Notes: generated from the sequence alone by a model not told the origin. A DNA stretch of 64,000 nucleotides from Yersinia rochesterensis (GCF_003600645.1 NZ_CP032482.1:4373954-4437953), one strand, 5' to 3'; positions 22,307-32,805 are shown, numbered from the stretch's first letter. Translations and numbers: made by a program.

Positions 22307-22569
22307 GATCCTGGAGTAGTGATCCCAGAGTAGTGGATGTGATCGGAATGGCGGATCATAGCGCAAAAGGAGCAATAGATCCTCCCCTTCCTCACAGATT
22401 AGATCCTTTTTATCCACAGGCGATAACTTCTGTTGGGAGTGTAACCTAGCGCACAGCTTTTCCTGCCCTTATCGTCCGCGCTCCCGACGCTTTTCGGAAT
22501 ATACTGGAATAACTTTCCCCTTATCCCAACCCTGATCCTCATTAATCTACAAAGGATCTCACCGCGATC
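22307..22569. promoter_or_regulatory. GATC cluster in the dnaA-rpmH control region (SeqA/Dam target)
   Basis: Nine GATC sites lie at 22307, 22321, 22341, 22354, 22378, 22403, 22534, 22555 and 22566. Six of them fall within 100 bases, where about one per 256 is expected by chance. E. coli dnaA has the same feature, bound by SeqA when hemimethylated so that dnaA is silenced after initiation. Confidence 0.75.
22411..22419 (+). promoter_or_regulatory. Consensus DnaA box upstream of dnaA
   Basis: TTATCCACA is a perfect match to the strong DnaA box consensus. It lies about 250 bases upstream of the dnaA start, inside the GATC cluster, as expected for DnaA autoregulation. Confidence 0.9.
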
Positions 22570-22570
22570 C

Positions 22571-22598
22571 TTGCGATTTATCAGGGAGTCCGTATAAT
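22571..22598 (+). promoter_or_regulatory. Upstream promoter candidate for rpmH
   Basis: TTGCGA (22571-22576), a 16-base spacer and a perfect TATAAT (22593-22598). It reads toward rpmH. Confidence 0.6.
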
Positions 22599-22726
22599 CC
22601 TCAGCCCTACGTGTGATGCCTGTTTCTCTTGATGGCCTTGGCCAAAAAGAAACCAGCGGTGAACACGGACAGGCTCTTGGTAAACTCCCATACAGAAAAC
22701 TTCTGTGCGGGCGTGCGCAATGTCAA

Positions 22727-22755
22727 TTGACTCAGGACTGTACAATTATTACAAT
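22727..22755 (+). promoter_or_regulatory. Strong sigma-70 promoter of rpmH-rnpA
   Basis: TTGACT (22727-22732), a 17-base spacer and TACAAT (22750-22755) differ from consensus at one base per hexamer. It lies about 100 bases before rpmH. Confidence 0.85.
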
Positions 22756-22847
22756 CCCGCTTCTTTATATGTTGCGATTGAGGCGTCGGTGTCTTCACTC
22801 CGAGCAGCCAAACGCGTTTACTGAATCAGTAATTATTTTAAGTTTAG

Positions 22848-23000
<153 letters not shown>

Positions 23001-23018
23001 TAAAAGCTAACCATCTCA

Positions 23019-23378
23019 ATGGTTAAGCTAGCATTTCCTAGGGAGTTACGTTTGTTAACTCCCAGTCATTTTACGTTCGTCTTCCAGCAGCCACAACGGG
23101 CTGGCACGCCGCAAATCACCATCCTCGGCCGCCAGAACGAGCTGGGGCATCCCCGCATCGGTCTTACCGTCGCCAAAAAACATGTCAAACGTGCTCATGA
23201 ACGTAATCGGATAAAGCGCCTAACCCGCGAAAGCTTCCGGCTGCATCAGCATACGTTACCGTCTATGGATTTTGTCGTTTTGGTGAAAAAAGGTGTGGCT
23301 GACCTCGATAACCGTGCGTTGACAGAAGCTTTGGAAAAATTATGGCGTCGCCACTGTCGCCAGGCTCCCGCATCCTGA
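23019..23378 (+). CDS. rnpA: Ribonuclease P protein component
   Basis: A 119-residue basic protein that, with the M1 RNA, matures the 5' ends of tRNAs. The RNR motif is present as [17 protein letters not shown] at about residues 52-68. The start ATG gives [18 protein letters not shown], in line with E. coli, which uses GTG. It is 18 bases after rpmH, and its 3' end overlaps yidD by 37 bases in another frame, the usual enterobacterial arrangement. Confidence 0.97.
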   Translation: MVKLAFPRELRLLTPSHFTFVFQQPQRAGTPQITILGRQNELGHPRIGLTVAKKHVKRAHERNRIKRLTRESFRLHQHTLPSMDFVVLVKKGVADLDNRALTEALEKLWRRHCRQAPAS

Positions 23379-23599
23379 TCGGGCTAATCAGGGGCTATCA
23401 GCTCGTGATAAGTCCGTTGCTGGGGCCGCGTTGTCGTTTCCATCCGACATGTTCTCATTACGGAATTGAGGCATTGCGCCGGTTTGGGATGATAAAAGGC
23501 AGTTGGTTAACACTGAAACGCGTATTAAAATGCCACCCTTTGAACCCAGGTGGCGATGATCCCGTGCCGCCGAAACCCGACGATAACAGAGAACACTAA
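23342..23599 (+). CDS. yidD: Membrane protein insertion efficiency factor YidD
   Basis: An 85-residue protein of the UPF0161 family. It contains the conserved [20 protein letters not shown] segment and the three-Cys pattern [15 protein letters not shown] ... KCHPLNPGG. It aids YidC-dependent insertion at the inner membrane, probably through an N-terminal amphipathic helix. It overlaps the end of rnpA and is two bases from yidC, so it is translationally linked to both. Confidence 0.95.
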   Translation: MASPLSPGSRILIGLIRGYQLVISPLLGPRCRFHPTCSHYGIEALRRFGMIKGSWLTLKRVLKCHPLNPGGDDPVPPKPDDNREH

Positions 23600-23601
23600 C
23601 G

Positions 23602-25242
23602 ATGGATTCGCAACGCAATCTTCTACTCATCGCTCTGCTGTTCGTGTCTTTCATGATCTGGCAAGCCTGGCAAGTGGACAACAATCCACAACCAGCCGCT
23701 CAGACCACGCAACAGACTGCGAATACTGCTACCGGTGATAAAGCAAGCCAGGCTGTGCCAGGCAGTGGTCAGGGCCAACTGATTACTGTAAAAACTGATG
23801 TGCTGTCTCTGACCATTAATACCCGTGGTGGTGACATCGAGCAGGCTAACCTGCTGGCTTACCCGGATGCTCTGGGTTCAGATAAAACTTTCGAATTACT
23901 GGAAACTACTCCGGCGTTCATTTATCAGGCACAAAGTGGCCTGACAGGTAAAAACGGCCCGGACAATCCAGCTAACGGTGAACGCCCACTATTCGAAGCG
24001 CCTCAAACCAGCTTTGTATTAGCTGATGGCCAAGACGAACTGCGTATTCCATTGACCTTCACAGGCAAAGATGGCTCCGTCTTCACCAAGACGTTTGTGC
24101 TGAAACGTAACGATTACGCCATTGGCGTGGATTATCACGTTAAAAACGCCTCTGCTGCCCCGCTGGAGCTGACGCTGTTTGGCCAATTAAAGCAAAGCAT
24201 CAACTTACCTAAACACCGTGATACCGGCAGCAATAACTTCGCGCTGCATACTTATCGTGGTGCGGCTTACTCTTCTGATGAAACTAAATATAAAAAATAT
24301 AGCTTTAGTGATATCGAAGATAAGAGCCTGGACATCACCACCAAAGGCGGTTGGGTTGCTATGTTGCAGCAGTATTTTGCAACAGCGTGGATTCCAGCAG
24401 CTAACGAAACCAACACTTTCTACTCCGCTGACTTGGGTAACGGTCTGGCTGCTATCGGCTTTAAAGGTGCACCAATAGTCATTCAGCCGGGTGAGCAGAA
24501 ACAACTGGGTGCTACCTTGTGGGTTGGCCCGGAAATTCAGGACAAAATGGCGGCCATCGCGCCACATCTGGACCTGACTGTTGATTATGGTTGGTTATGG
24601 TTTATTTCTCAGCCACTGTTCAAACTGTTGAAATTCATCCACAGCTTTGTCGGTAACTGGGGCTTCTCCATCATTGTTATTACCTTTATCGTGCGCGGTA
24701 TCATGTACCCGCTGACTAAAGCGCAATATACCTCGATGGCGAAAATGCGTTTGCTACAGCCTAAACTGGCTGCCATGCGTGAGCGTATCGGCGACGATAA
24801 GCAGCGTATGAGTCAGGAAATGATGGCGCTGTACAAAGCTGAGAAAGTTAACCCACTGGGTGGCTGCTTACCGCTGGTCATTCAGATGCCAATCTTCCTG
24901 GCGTTGTACTACATGTTGATGAGTTCCGTTGAGTTGCGCCATGCGCCATTCATCTTGTGGATTCATGACTTGTCAGCACAAGACCCGTACTACATTCTGC
25001 CAATTCTGATGGGTATCACCATGTACTTCATTCAGAAGATGTCACCGACTACCGTGACTGACCCGATGCAGCAGAAGATCATGACCTTCATGCCGGTTAT
25101 CTTCACTGTATTCTTCCTGTGGTTCCCGGCTGGTCTGGTACTGTACTATATTGTCAGTAACCTGGTGACCATCCTGCAGCAACAGTTGATTTATCGTGGT
25201 CTGGAAAAACGCGGCTTACACAGCCGTGACAAGAAAAAATAA
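23602..25242 (+). CDS. yidC: Membrane protein insertase YidC
   Basis: A 546-residue inner-membrane insertase, which works alone or with SecYEG on proteins such as ATP synthase subunit c. The first membrane helix is [18 protein letters not shown] periplasmic beta-sandwich of roughly 300 residues follows, then five helices starting at [15 protein letters not shown]. The hydrophilic-groove Arg lies in [17 protein letters not shown], and the C-terminus is basic. It is close in length to E. coli YidC (548). Confidence 0.98.
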   Translation: MDSQRNLLLIALLFVSFMIWQAWQVDNNPQPAAQTTQQTANTATGDKASQAVPGSGQGQLITVKTDVLSLTINTRGGDIEQANLLAYPDALGSDKTFELLETTPAFIYQAQSGLTGKNGPDNPANGERPLFEAPQTSFVLADGQDELRIPLTFTGKDGSVFTKTFVLKRNDYAIGVDYHVKNASAAPLELTLFGQLKQSINLPKHRDTGSNNFALHTYRGAAYSSDETKYKKYSFSDIEDKSLDITTKGGWVAMLQQYFATAWIPAANETNTFYSADLGNGLAAIGFKGAPIVIQPGEQKQLGATLWVGPEIQDKMAAIAPHLDLTVDYGWLWFISQPLFKLLKFIHSFVGNWGFSIIVITFIVRGIMYPLTKAQYTSMAKMRLLQPKLAAMRERIGDDKQRMSQEMMALYKAEKVNPLGGCLPLVIQMPIFLALYYMLMSSVELRHAPFILWIHDLSAQDPYYILPILMGITMYFIQKMSPTTVTDPMQQKIMTFMPVIFTVFFLWFPAGLVLYYIVSNLVTILQQQLIYRGLEKRGLHSRDKKK

Positions 25243-25267
25243 TCCACAGCGATAGTCATAAGTATTA

Positions 25268-25326
25268 AAGGGCGGTCAATATGACCGCCTTATTCTTTTT
25301 ATAGAAGCCTGAACACTTTCAGGCTT
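25268..25326 (+). terminator. Terminator after yidC plus a second hairpin before mnmE
   Basis: GGCGGTCA (25271-25278) pairs with TGACCGCC (25282-25289) and is followed by TTATTCTTTTT, a good terminator. A second stem, AAGCCTGAA (25305-25313) with TTCAGGCTT (25318-25326), follows. It should reduce read-through from rpmH-yidC into mnmE. Confidence 0.85.
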
Positions 25327-25360
25327 GTGCAAAAATAATAAGTTAAAGAGAGATATAACC

Positions 25361-26725
25361 ATGAGCACCACTGATACTATCGTGGCACAAGCAACCCCCC
25401 CAGGCCGTGGTGGCGTTGGTATTTTACGTGTTTCAGGTCGTGCTGCTACAGTGGTCGCACAGGCGGTTTTAGGTAAATTACCCAAGCCACGCTATGCCGA
25501 CTATCTGCCATTTAAAGATGTCGATGGCAGCACGCTGGATCAAGGTATCGCTCTTTACTTCCCCGGCCCGAATTCTTTCACTGGCGAGGACGTGCTGGAA
25601 CTACAAGGTCACGGTGGTCCGGTTATACTGGATTTACTGTTAAAACGTATTCTAGCTCTGTCAGGGATGCGCATTGCCCGCCCGGGTGAGTTCTCTGAGC
25701 GCGCATTCTTAAATGACAAGTTGGATTTAGCCCAAGCAGAAGCGATTGCCGACTTGATCGACGCCAGTTCAGAACAAGCTGCGCGTTCGGCGGTAAACTC
25801 ATTACAAGGCGCATTTTCAGTGCGGATCCACAAATTGGTGGAAGCACTTACTCACTTGCGAATCTATGTCGAAGCTGCGATTGACTTTCCTGATGAGGAA
25901 ATTGATTTCCTGTCTGATGGAAAAATTGAAGGCCAGTTAAACGGCGTAATGGCAGATCTGGAGCAAGTACGCACTGAAGCCCGGCAAGGCAGTTTATTGC
26001 GTGAAGGGATGAAAGTGGTTATTGCTGGCCGCCCAAACGCCGGTAAATCCAGTCTACTCAATGCGTTAGCAGGCCGAGAGGCCGCAATTGTCACTGATAT
26101 CGCAGGTACCACCCGCGATGTATTGCGGGAACATATTCATATCGATGGGATGCCATTGCATATCATTGATACCGCAGGCCTACGTGAAGCCAGTGACGAA
26201 GTTGAACGCATTGGCATCGAACGTGCGTGGAATGAGATAGAACAGGCTGACCGCGTGCTGTTTATGGTGGATGGAACCACCACGGATGCCACTGAACCGG
26301 CTGCTATCTGGCCAGAGTTTATGGCGCGGTTACCTGCTACGCTCCCCATCACCGTGGTGCGTAACAAAGCTGACATTACCGGTGAAACCTTGGGTTTAAC
26401 CGAAGTAAATGGTCACTCACTTATTCGCTTATCAGCGCGTACCGGTGAAGGTATTGATCTGCTGCGCAGCCATCTCAAGCAGAGTATGGGCTTTACCAGC
26501 AACACTGAAGGTGGTTTCTTGGCGCGCCGCCGCCATTTACAAGCGCTGGAAACTGCTGCACAGCATTTGGTACAGGGCCATGAACAGTTAGTAAGCGCTT
26601 ACGCCGGTGAACTACTGGCGGAGGAACTGCGTTTAGCGCAACAGTCATTGAGTGAAATTACCGGCGAATTTAGCTCAGATGACTTACTGGGGCGAATTTT
26701 CTCCAGTTTTTGTATCGGAAAATGA
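25361..26725 (+). CDS. mnmE: tRNA modification GTPase MnmE
   Basis: A 454-residue protein, the same length as E. coli MnmE. With MnmG (encoded at the end of this window) it makes the cmnm5 group on U34 of tRNAs. It has the N-terminal formyl-THF-binding domain, an inserted G domain with [12 protein letters not shown] near residue 223, DIAGTTRD and DTAGLRE, and the C-terminal FCIGK catalytic Cys motif. The start is ATG 25361 ([18 protein letters not shown]) with AGAGAGATAT upstream; a 12-codon upstream extension is not conserved. Confidence 0.97.
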   Translation: MSTTDTIVAQATPPGRGGVGILRVSGRAATVVAQAVLGKLPKPRYADYLPFKDVDGSTLDQGIALYFPGPNSFTGEDVLELQGHGGPVILDLLLKRILALSGMRIARPGEFSERAFLNDKLDLAQAEAIADLIDASSEQAARSAVNSLQGAFSVRIHKLVEALTHLRIYVEAAIDFPDEEIDFLSDGKIEGQLNGVMADLEQVRTEARQGSLLREGMKVVIAGRPNAGKSSLLNALAGREAAIVTDIAGTTRDVLREHIHIDGMPLHIIDTAGLREASDEVERIGIERAWNEIEQADRVLFMVDGTTTDATEPAAIWPEFMARLPATLPITVVRNKADITGETLGLTEVNGHSLIRLSARTGEGIDLLRSHLKQSMGFTSNTEGGFLARRRHLQALETAAQHLVQGHEQLVSAYAGELLAEELRLAQQSLSEITGEFSSDDLLGRIFSSFCIGK

Positions 26726-26734
26726 GTGTGATGC

Positions 26735-26782
26735 CATAGAGCTGCAGCAGATTATCGCTAATTTTGATAATCTGGCTCTATG
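26735..26782 (+). terminator. Composite hairpin after mnmE
   Basis: CATAGAGC (26735-26742) pairs with GCTCTATG (26775-26782), and inside it CAGATTATC (26748-26756) pairs with GATAATCTG (26766-26774), with a five-base bulge on one side. No T run follows; it could be an mRNA end-protecting or Rho-type element. Confidence 0.5.
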
Positions 26783-26854
26783 AGTCTGAATCGCCCATCA
26801 ATCTGAACTGAATATGGCTCGAACACTTAACTTTATTCATAAACTGAGGTATCC

Positions 26855-28054
26855 ATGATTATAAAACCACGTGTACGCGGCTTTATCTGTGTGACTGCAC
26901 ATCCGACGGGCTGCGAAGCCAACGTCAAAAAGCAAATTGACTATGTCACAGCAGAAGGCACAATCGCTAACGGCCCAAAACGAGTATTAGTGATTGGTGC
27001 GTCAACTGGATACGGGCTGGCAGCCCGCATTACAGCAGCATTTGGTTGTGGTGCCGATACACTGGGCATTTTCTTTGAGCGTCCGGGCGAAGAAGGCAAA
27101 CCGGGAACCTCTGGTTGGTACAACAGCGCCGCATTCCACAAATTCGCTGAACAAAAAGGCCTGTACGCAAAGAGTATCAATGGCGATGCTTTCTCTGATG
27201 AGATTAAGCGCCTGACCATTGAAACCATCAAACAAGACTTAGGTCAGGTTGATCAGGTTATCTACAGTTTGGCCTCGCCACGTCGTACTCACCCGAAAAC
27301 CGGTCAAGTGTTTAACTCCACACTGAAACCTATCGGGCATGAAGTTAAATTCCGTAGCCTTGATACTGATAAAGAAGTTATCAAAGAAGCCGTGTTGCAA
27401 CCGGCCACTCAAGAAGAAATCGACAACACGGTCGCCGTCATGGGCGGCGAAGACTGGCAGATGTGGATTGATGCACTGCTGGAAGCGGGTGTGTTGGCTG
27501 AAGGCGCACAAACGACCGCGTTCACCTATCTGGGTGAAAAAATCACTCATGATATCTATTGGAATGGCTCTATTGGCGCGGCCAAGAAGGACTTGGACCA
27601 AAAAGTTCTGGCGATCCGCGATAGCTTGTCTGCCCACGGCGGCGGTGATGCCCGTGTTTCTGTGCTGAAAGCAGTTGTGACTCAGGCCAGCTCTGCGATT
27701 CCAATGATGCCACTGTATTTATCGCTATTATTCAAAGTGATGAAAGAGAAAGGCACTCATGAGGGCTGTATCGAGCAGGTTTATGCGCTGTATAAAGACA
27801 GCTTGTGTGGCAACACGCCGCACTTGGACCAAGATGGCCGCCTACGTGCTGATTACAAAGAACTGGCTCCTGAAGTGCAAAGTCAGGTTAAGCAGTTGTG
27901 GGATCAAGTCACCAACGACAATATTGACCAATTGACTGATTTTATCGGCTATAAGACCGAGTTCTTAAATCTGTTTGGTTTCGCGGTTGACGGTGTTGAC
28001 TATGAAGCCGATGTTAATCCTGATGTGAAAATCCCTAATCTGATTCAGGGCTAA
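26855..28054 (+). CDS. fabV: Enoyl-ACP/trans-2-enoyl-CoA reductase FabV
   Basis: A 399-residue NADH-dependent reductase for the last step of each fatty-acid elongation cycle. It is an alternative to FabI and poorly inhibited by triclosan. The cofactor motif is [12 protein letters not shown] at about residue 48. The FabV active-site pattern Tyr-x8-Lys is visible as Tyr235 and Lys244 ([10 protein letters not shown]). The C-terminus is [19 protein letters not shown]. It has its own terminator and sits where E. coli has the tna operon. It is known from Yersinia pestis. Confidence 0.97.
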   Translation: MIIKPRVRGFICVTAHPTGCEANVKKQIDYVTAEGTIANGPKRVLVIGASTGYGLAARITAAFGCGADTLGIFFERPGEEGKPGTSGWYNSAAFHKFAEQKGLYAKSINGDAFSDEIKRLTIETIKQDLGQVDQVIYSLASPRRTHPKTGQVFNSTLKPIGHEVKFRSLDTDKEVIKEAVLQPATQEEIDNTVAVMGGEDWQMWIDALLEAGVLAEGAQTTAFTYLGEKITHDIYWNGSIGAAKKDLDQKVLAIRDSLSAHGGGDARVSVLKAVVTQASSAIPMMPLYLSLLFKVMKEKGTHEGCIEQVYALYKDSLCGNTPHLDQDGRLRADYKELAPEVQSQVKQLWDQVTNDNIDQLTDFIGYKTEFLNLFGFAVDGVDYEADVNPDVKIPNLIQG

Positions 28055-28060
28055 TCCAGA

Positions 28061-28089
28061 CAACCCGCTGTGCGCCGTACAGCGGGTTG
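28061..28089 (+). terminator. Terminator-like hairpin after fabV
   Basis: A perfect 11-bp stem, CAACCCGCTGT (28061-28071) with ACAGCGGGTTG (28079-28089), seven bases after the stop. The T tract is weak (ATTATTC). Confidence 0.75.
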
Positions 28090-28269
28090 ATTATTCACTC
28101 ATTAACATCTCCTCTCATGATATTCTCCTGATAGACCCAGATTATTATCCTATATATCGATAATAGATAAGTTAAGTTTATATTCTTCGTTTACGGATCA
28201 CTCAATAGCCTGCAACCTTGTGAATAAATTCCTCTTTAGAGTCTGAATTAATATTTATTCCACAGGGAA

Positions 28270-29085
28270 ATGATGATGAGAATGCGTTCGCTGGCAATAT
28301 CCTTATTTAGTTTAATTATTTTAACCTCACTGAATGCCCATAGTGAGGAGAAGAAAATCATTAAGTTAGGATTTAATCCTGGCCCTTATAAAGAGCAATT
28401 TGAGAAAGGCGTAGCGCCTTATCTAATAAGTAAAGGCTACAAGATTGAATATAAAGATTTCAATGATGGAATCCAGGTCAATAATGCAGTCAGCACCGGT
28501 GAAATTGATGGCAACATCATGCAACACCCGGTTTATCTGCAAGCTATAAATGACCGATTACGCATTGATAACACAGGAATTGTACAAGTCCCTACGCCCC
28601 CGATGGGCCTCTATTCTAATAAGCACAATACAGAAGACAAACCCAAAGATGGTGCATGGATTTCAGTCCCGAATCAGCCCTCAAATGAATACCGAGCCGC
28701 GCTTTTACTGCAATCTATTGGCTGGATAAAGCTGAAAGAAAAAATTGATCCAGCCACTTTCTCGCAAAAAGACATTGCAGAAAATCCGTATCATTTGGTG
28801 ATTAAAGAAATGGATAACGCACAGCAAGTCAGAGCATTGCCTGATGTTGACTATGGTGCTATCCAAGGTAACTTTGCTGTTTCTAATGGCATAAAACTCA
28901 CTTCAGCCCTGCAACTTGAAAAACCTACCGCTCAGTTTGTCAATGTGGTGACCGTTGCCGGTAAGAATAAAGACGCCGAGTTTGCCAAAGATATTATTGC
29001 GGGATATCACTCCCCTGAATTTAAAAAATACATTCTGAGTAACGAAAAATACACCGGTTATATGCTGCCTGATTATCTAAACTAA
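28270..29085 (+). CDS. MetQ/NlpA-family ABC substrate-binding protein without lipobox
   Basis: A periplasmic binding protein of about 270 residues. Family segments are KLGFNPGPYKEQF, DGNIMQHPVYL (MetQ-type proteins have an xxxFQHxPYL pattern), PPMGLYSNKHNT and VPNQPSNEYRAALLL (MetQ: NDPTNEARALLLL). The signal peptide MRSLAISLFSLIILTSLNAHS has no Cys, so it is not a lipoprotein, unlike MetQ. Three ATGs in a row start at 28270; the third (28276) has the best spacing from CAGGG. The next two genes encode a MetN-like ATPase and MetI-like permease. The substrate may be methionine or another small molecule; the pocket motifs have diverged. Confidence 0.85.
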   Translation: MMMRMRSLAISLFSLIILTSLNAHSEEKKIIKLGFNPGPYKEQFEKGVAPYLISKGYKIEYKDFNDGIQVNNAVSTGEIDGNIMQHPVYLQAINDRLRIDNTGIVQVPTPPMGLYSNKHNTEDKPKDGAWISVPNQPSNEYRAALLLQSIGWIKLKEKIDPATFSQKDIAENPYHLVIKEMDNAQQVRALPDVDYGAIQGNFAVSNGIKLTSALQLEKPTAQFVNVVTVAGKNKDAEFAKDIIAGYHSPEFKKYILSNEKYTGYMLPDYLN

Positions 29086-29096
29086 TGGAATAACAG

Positions 29097-30113
29097 ATGA
29101 TTGAGCTTCAGCATATTTCCAAGACGTTTGAGCGTAAAGGTATCAAACTACAGGCTCTTAATGATGTCAATTTAACCGTCGAGGATGGTGATATATTCGG
29201 CATCATCGGCTACAGTGGCGCGGGGAAAAGCACCCTATTACGCATGGTTAATTCACTGGAATGCCCAACTGTCGGAAATGTCATTATTGACGGCAAGAAC
29301 TTGCATGATTTTAGCCATGAGCAACTCCGGTTACTGAAAAAAGATATTGGTATGATATTCCAAAACTTTAATTTATTGGAATCAAAAACCGTTTTTAAAA
29401 ATGTAGCCATGCCACTTATTTTATTGGGGAAAAATAAGAAATTCATTCAGGAACGTGTTGCGGAGCTGCTAGCTTTTGTCGGGCTGGGAGATAAAAGTCA
29501 CAGTTTTCCGAATGAGTTATCCGGCGGACAAAAACAGCGGGTGGGAATTGCAAGGGCGCTGGCAACCAACCCCTCTATTTTGCTGTGTGATGAAGCGACA
29601 TCATCACTCGACCCGCAAACCACGGCTCAAATTTTATTATTACTGAAGAAAATTAATCAGCAATACAATATTACGGTGTTGCTGATTACCCATGAAATGT
29701 CAGTCATTCAAAAGATCTGTAATAAAGTGGCGGTCATGGAAAACGGCCAAATTATTGAACAAGGTTCAGTATTAACTGTTTTTGGTCATCCAACCCACCC
29801 CACGACGATTAACTTTGTTCGTACCGTCATCAAAGACAGCTTGCCCGAGAGTGTGAAAAAGCTATTGGATAACAGCCATGCAGGTCGTCAATTCCGTCTG
29901 GCGTTTATCGGGGCAATAGCCACACAGCCGGTGATTAACCAACTTATCAGGCAATATGATATTGGCGTCAATATTCTGTTTGCCAACATGTCAGAGATAC
30001 AAGACACCACATTGGGCCATATGGTGCTGCTATTAACCGGCGAGAATCACACCATTGATAGCGCCGTTAATTATCTGGCGGGAACAGGGATTGATATACA
30101 GGAAATAAATTGA
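29097..30113 (+). CDS. MetN-like ABC importer ATPase with NIL domain
   Basis: A 338-residue ATPase. Walker A is GYSGAGKST at about residues 38-46, the signature is LSGGQKQR, and Walker B is ILLCDEATSSLD with the H-loop THEM. The last 75 residues (FRLAFIGAIATQPVINQL onward) form a NIL domain, the regulatory methionine-binding domain of MetN. It is 11 bases after the binding-protein gene. The NIL domain ties the system to the methionine-uptake family, though E. coli-type metNIQ would lie elsewhere in the genome. Confidence 0.9.
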   Translation: MIELQHISKTFERKGIKLQALNDVNLTVEDGDIFGIIGYSGAGKSTLLRMVNSLECPTVGNVIIDGKNLHDFSHEQLRLLKKDIGMIFQNFNLLESKTVFKNVAMPLILLGKNKKFIQERVAELLAFVGLGDKSHSFPNELSGGQKQRVGIARALATNPSILLCDEATSSLDPQTTAQILLLLKKINQQYNITVLLITHEMSVIQKICNKVAVMENGQIIEQGSVLTVFGHPTHPTTINFVRTVIKDSLPESVKKLLDNSHAGRQFRLAFIGAIATQPVINQLIRQYDIGVNILFANMSEIQDTTLGHMVLLLTGENHTIDSAVNYLAGTGIDIQEIN

Positions 30114-30772
30114 TGATCGAAACCGCAATTACATTAGACCAATTTACCCAGGCGCTACACGACACTCTGGTTATGGTCAGTATTTCATTGGTGATCGGTT
30201 CTCTTATTGGTATTCCTTTGGGGATTTTACTGGTGGTGACCCGGCCAGGTGGATTAATTAAGAATAGAACTTTTTATAATATTCTAAATCCTGTTATCAA
30301 TATCATCCGATCATTGCCATTTATTATTCTGATGGTCGCGATTATCCCGCTCACCCGCCTCATTGTGAACACCACCATAGGAACTCCGGGGGCTATTGTG
30401 CCGCTGATTATTTTTATCGCGCCCTATATTGGCCGCTTGGTGGAGAACTCCCTGCTGGACGTTAATCCCGGAATTTTGGAAGCAGCGAAATCGATGGGAG
30501 CAACACCGCTACAAGCCATTTGGTATTTCTTACTGCCCGAGGCCCTGTCATCTTTAATATTGGCGCTGACCACCGCTACCATTGGTTTGATTGGCGCGAC
30601 TGCCATGGCGGGTACCGTCGGCGGCGGCGGGATTGGTGATTTAGCCATTACTTATGGCTACCAGCGCTTTGATACTTTTGTCACAGTCACTACCGCGATT
30701 GTATTAATTATCACCGTACAGTTAATCCAATCACTGGGTAATTTATTTGCCAGTAAAATTCGCCGTGAGTGA
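30113..30772 (+). CDS. MetI-like ABC importer permease
   Basis: A 219-residue inner-membrane permease with five or so helices. The ATPase-coupling (EAA) loop is ENSLLDVNPGILEAAKSMGAT, and AGTVGGGGIGDLAITYGYQRF is the conserved C-terminal MetI segment. ATG 30113 overlaps the ATPase stop codon (TGATG), so the genes are translationally coupled; the TTG one codon earlier is not needed. It completes a binding protein-ATPase-permease operon ended by a good terminator. Confidence 0.9.
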   Translation: MIETAITLDQFTQALHDTLVMVSISLVIGSLIGIPLGILLVVTRPGGLIKNRTFYNILNPVINIIRSLPFIILMVAIIPLTRLIVNTTIGTPGAIVPLIIFIAPYIGRLVENSLLDVNPGILEAAKSMGATPLQAIWYFLLPEALSSLILALTTATIGLIGATAMAGTVGGGGIGDLAITYGYQRFDTFVTVTTAIVLIITVQLIQSLGNLFASKIRRE

Positions 30773-30777
30773 TAAAA

Positions 30778-30813
30778 AACCCCTTTCGGCTAGCAAAAGG
30801 GGTTAATTTTTTT
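30778..30813 (+). terminator. Terminator of the MetQNI-like operon
   Basis: AACCCCTTT (30778-30786) pairs with AAAGGGGTT (30796-30804), followed by AATTTTTTT. It starts five bases after the permease stop. Confidence 0.92.
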
Positions 30814-30828
30814 GGCATAACAGCGATA

Positions 30829-30897
30829 TATACCCTAAATAATTCGGGATGAATGAGCGTAGCCAACACACATGCAGCTTGAAGTATGACGGGTATA
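30829..30897. repeat. Short (69 bp) ERIC derivative
   Basis: It has both ERIC ends (TATACCC at 30829 and GGGTATA to 30897) and the GCAGCTTGAAGTATGACGGGTATA arm in part, but lacks the central segment. It fits the internally deleted 70-bp ERIC form. It lies between convergent genes. Confidence 0.8.
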
Positions 30898-30900
30898 AAA

Positions 30901-32805
30901 TTAAACCTTAAAGCCGCTAATCACACTTTCCAACTGCACGGTTTGATCCTGCATAGCTTGAGCCGCTGCCGCCACTTGTTCCACCAGCGCCGCATTTTGC
31001 TGCGTTGAGTTATCTAGCTGATTAATCGCGAGATTAACCTGCTCAATACCCAAGCTTTGCTCTTGGCTGGATGACATTATTTCATTCATTAATGACGCCA
31101 CATTGGAAACCCCGCTCATCAGGTCATCCATTGTCGTGCCCGCATCCGCCACCAGGCGAGTACCAATCGTAATATCAGACACCGAGTCTTCAATCAGCTT
31201 TTTAATTTCGCGTGCAGAAGTGGCCGAACGCTGCGCCAGATTACGCACTTCAGAGGCCACTACAGCAAAGCCACGCCCCTGCTCACCGGCTCTCGCGGCT
31301 TCTACCGCCGCATTCAATGCCAAAATATTAGTTTGGAAAGCAATGCTGTCAATCACACTGATAATATCGACGATTTTCTTCGACGAATGGTTGATTGACC
31401 CCATGGTATCCACCACTTTCTTCACCACGGTGCCGCCTTTCACCGCCACTGTGGAAGCATCCATTGCCAATTTGTTGGCATGGCTAGCGTTATCCGCATT
31501 TTGTTTCACGGTACTGGTCAGTTCATCCATTGAAGCCGCAGTCTCTTCAATGGAGCTGGCTTGATCTTCAGTACGAGCGGATAAATCCAGATTGCCGCTG
31601 GCAATTTGGCGCGATGCCGACGCGATAGCCAAACTGCTTTCGCCGACTTTGCGCATCATTTGCTGCAAATAGTCGATAAAATCGTTGAAACTCTGGTTAA
31701 TAGCATTGAATTCCGGGCTACTGCTTTGTGGTAAACGCTGGGTTAAATCAGCGCCACCCGCGGATAATGCCGTGATATTCTGCTTCAACACCGCCAGCCG
31801 TTTCATAAAGACGCGGATAGAAAACACCAGGAACAACAGCAATAACAACATGATAGGAATCTGTACTAACCCCAGATGCAGTAAAATGCTGTGGCTCTGC
31901 TTGACCAATAAACTGGTGGGCAGGTCAGTGACCAAGTACCACGGGCTATTGGCGATGGGGCGGATAAACAGAGTGTGAGAGGTGCCATCGACGTCAAATT
32001 CATTTTCCAGTAATTTCTGGTCTTTCATTTGCGGCAATAATCGCAGAGTTTCTGCCGCCATCGGCGAACTGCTGGCAAAATCTGACAGATTTTTTAATTC
32101 TGCTTTACCATCCGTCAGGGCGCTGCTCCCCACAATCTTGCCATCAGCTTCGACAATCAGAATGGTGCCATTGACCTTCTGTTCCATCTCTTTAACCAGG
32201 CGGTTAAAGAAACCTAAAGTGACGTCAATGGTAGAAACACCATAGATCTCGTCACCTTTATAAATCGCCATTGCGCAGTTGGTTCTTGGTTGCGGGCTGG
32301 CATCGTCCTGATAGGCTTTAGCCCAAGCGCAGAAGCCTTTCGGGGCATTTAAGCCATCTTTGTACCAGGGTTGTTCAAAATAATTTTGTGACTCTGGCGA
32401 ATTCCAGTGGGTATTCACCGTTAATTTATTTTCCCCATTACGGGCAAAGAAAGTGCTGAATTTAATCACCCCTTGCTCGCGTTTATTGGGTAATGGCCAA
32501 ATCCCACCACCAAAGACATTGCTGTCACCGTATTGATCCACTAACCCCGGCAATAATGAGTCAATGGTATTACTGTCCATGATGGCAACGGCCTGCGTAA
32601 TACTGCGGGCTTGTGCTTCCACTTTATTCATTTGCGCCGTTATTGCCGTGGCGATTTGGTTAACACTGTTGCCAACAATGGTGCTTTCAGATTGTTTGAG
32701 TTGTGGTGTTATAAAAAGCTGAATAACCACCACAGTGATTATCAGTAAAAAAATGAAAAACGCACTAACGAGTAAGGTAAATCGGGCTTGAGTGGTTTTT
32801 AGCAT
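30901..32805 (-). CDS. Methyl-accepting chemotaxis protein with Cache-type sensor
   Basis: A 634-residue chemoreceptor. A membrane helix at residues 8-32, a periplasmic double-Cache-like domain (with [17 protein letters not shown] and [13 protein letters not shown]), a second helix near residue 300 ([18 protein letters not shown]), HAMP, then the signalling domain with the highly conserved hairpin tip (about [20 protein letters not shown]). It ends VISGFKV, without the NWETF-type CheR/CheB tether. The start ATG 32805 (MLKTTQARF) puts the first helix at the usual place; an in-frame ATG at 32859 would add 18 residues. Cache ligands are often amino or organic acids; none can be named. Confidence 0.92.
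   Translation of the reverse strand: MLKTTQARFTLLVSAFFIFLLIITVVVIQLFITPQLKQSESTIVGNSVNQIATAITAQMNKVEAQARSITQAVAIMDSNTIDSLLPGLVDQYGDSNVFGGGIWPLPNKREQGVIKFSTFFARNGENKLTVNTHWNSPESQNYFEQPWYKDGLNAPKGFCAWAKAYQDDASPQPRTNCAMAIYKGDEIYGVSTIDVTLGFFNRLVKEMEQKVNGTILIVEADGKIVGSSALTDGKAELKNLSDFASSSPMAAETLRLLPQMKDQKLLENEFDVDGTSHTLFIRPIANSPWYLVTDLPTSLLVKQSHSILLHLGLVQIPIMLLLLLFLVFSIRVFMKRLAVLKQNITALSAGGADLTQRLPQSSSPEFNAINQSFNDFIDYLQQMMRKVGESSLAIASASRQIASGNLDLSARTEDQASSIEETAASMDELTSTVKQNADNASHANKLAMDASTVAVKGGTVVKKVVDTMGSINHSSKKIVDIISVIDSIAFQTNILALNAAVEAARAGEQGRGFAVVASEVRNLAQRSATSAREIKKLIEDSVSDITIGTRLVADAGTTMDDLMSGVSNVASLMNEIMSSSQEQSLGIEQVNLAINQLDNSTQQNAALVEQVAAAAQAMQDQTVQLESVISGFKV

Noticed and set aside
22258..22449. 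63-residue frame in the dnaA-rpmH gap
   Set aside because: It covers the GATC cluster and DnaA box, a control region; no homologue or ribosome site is recognised.
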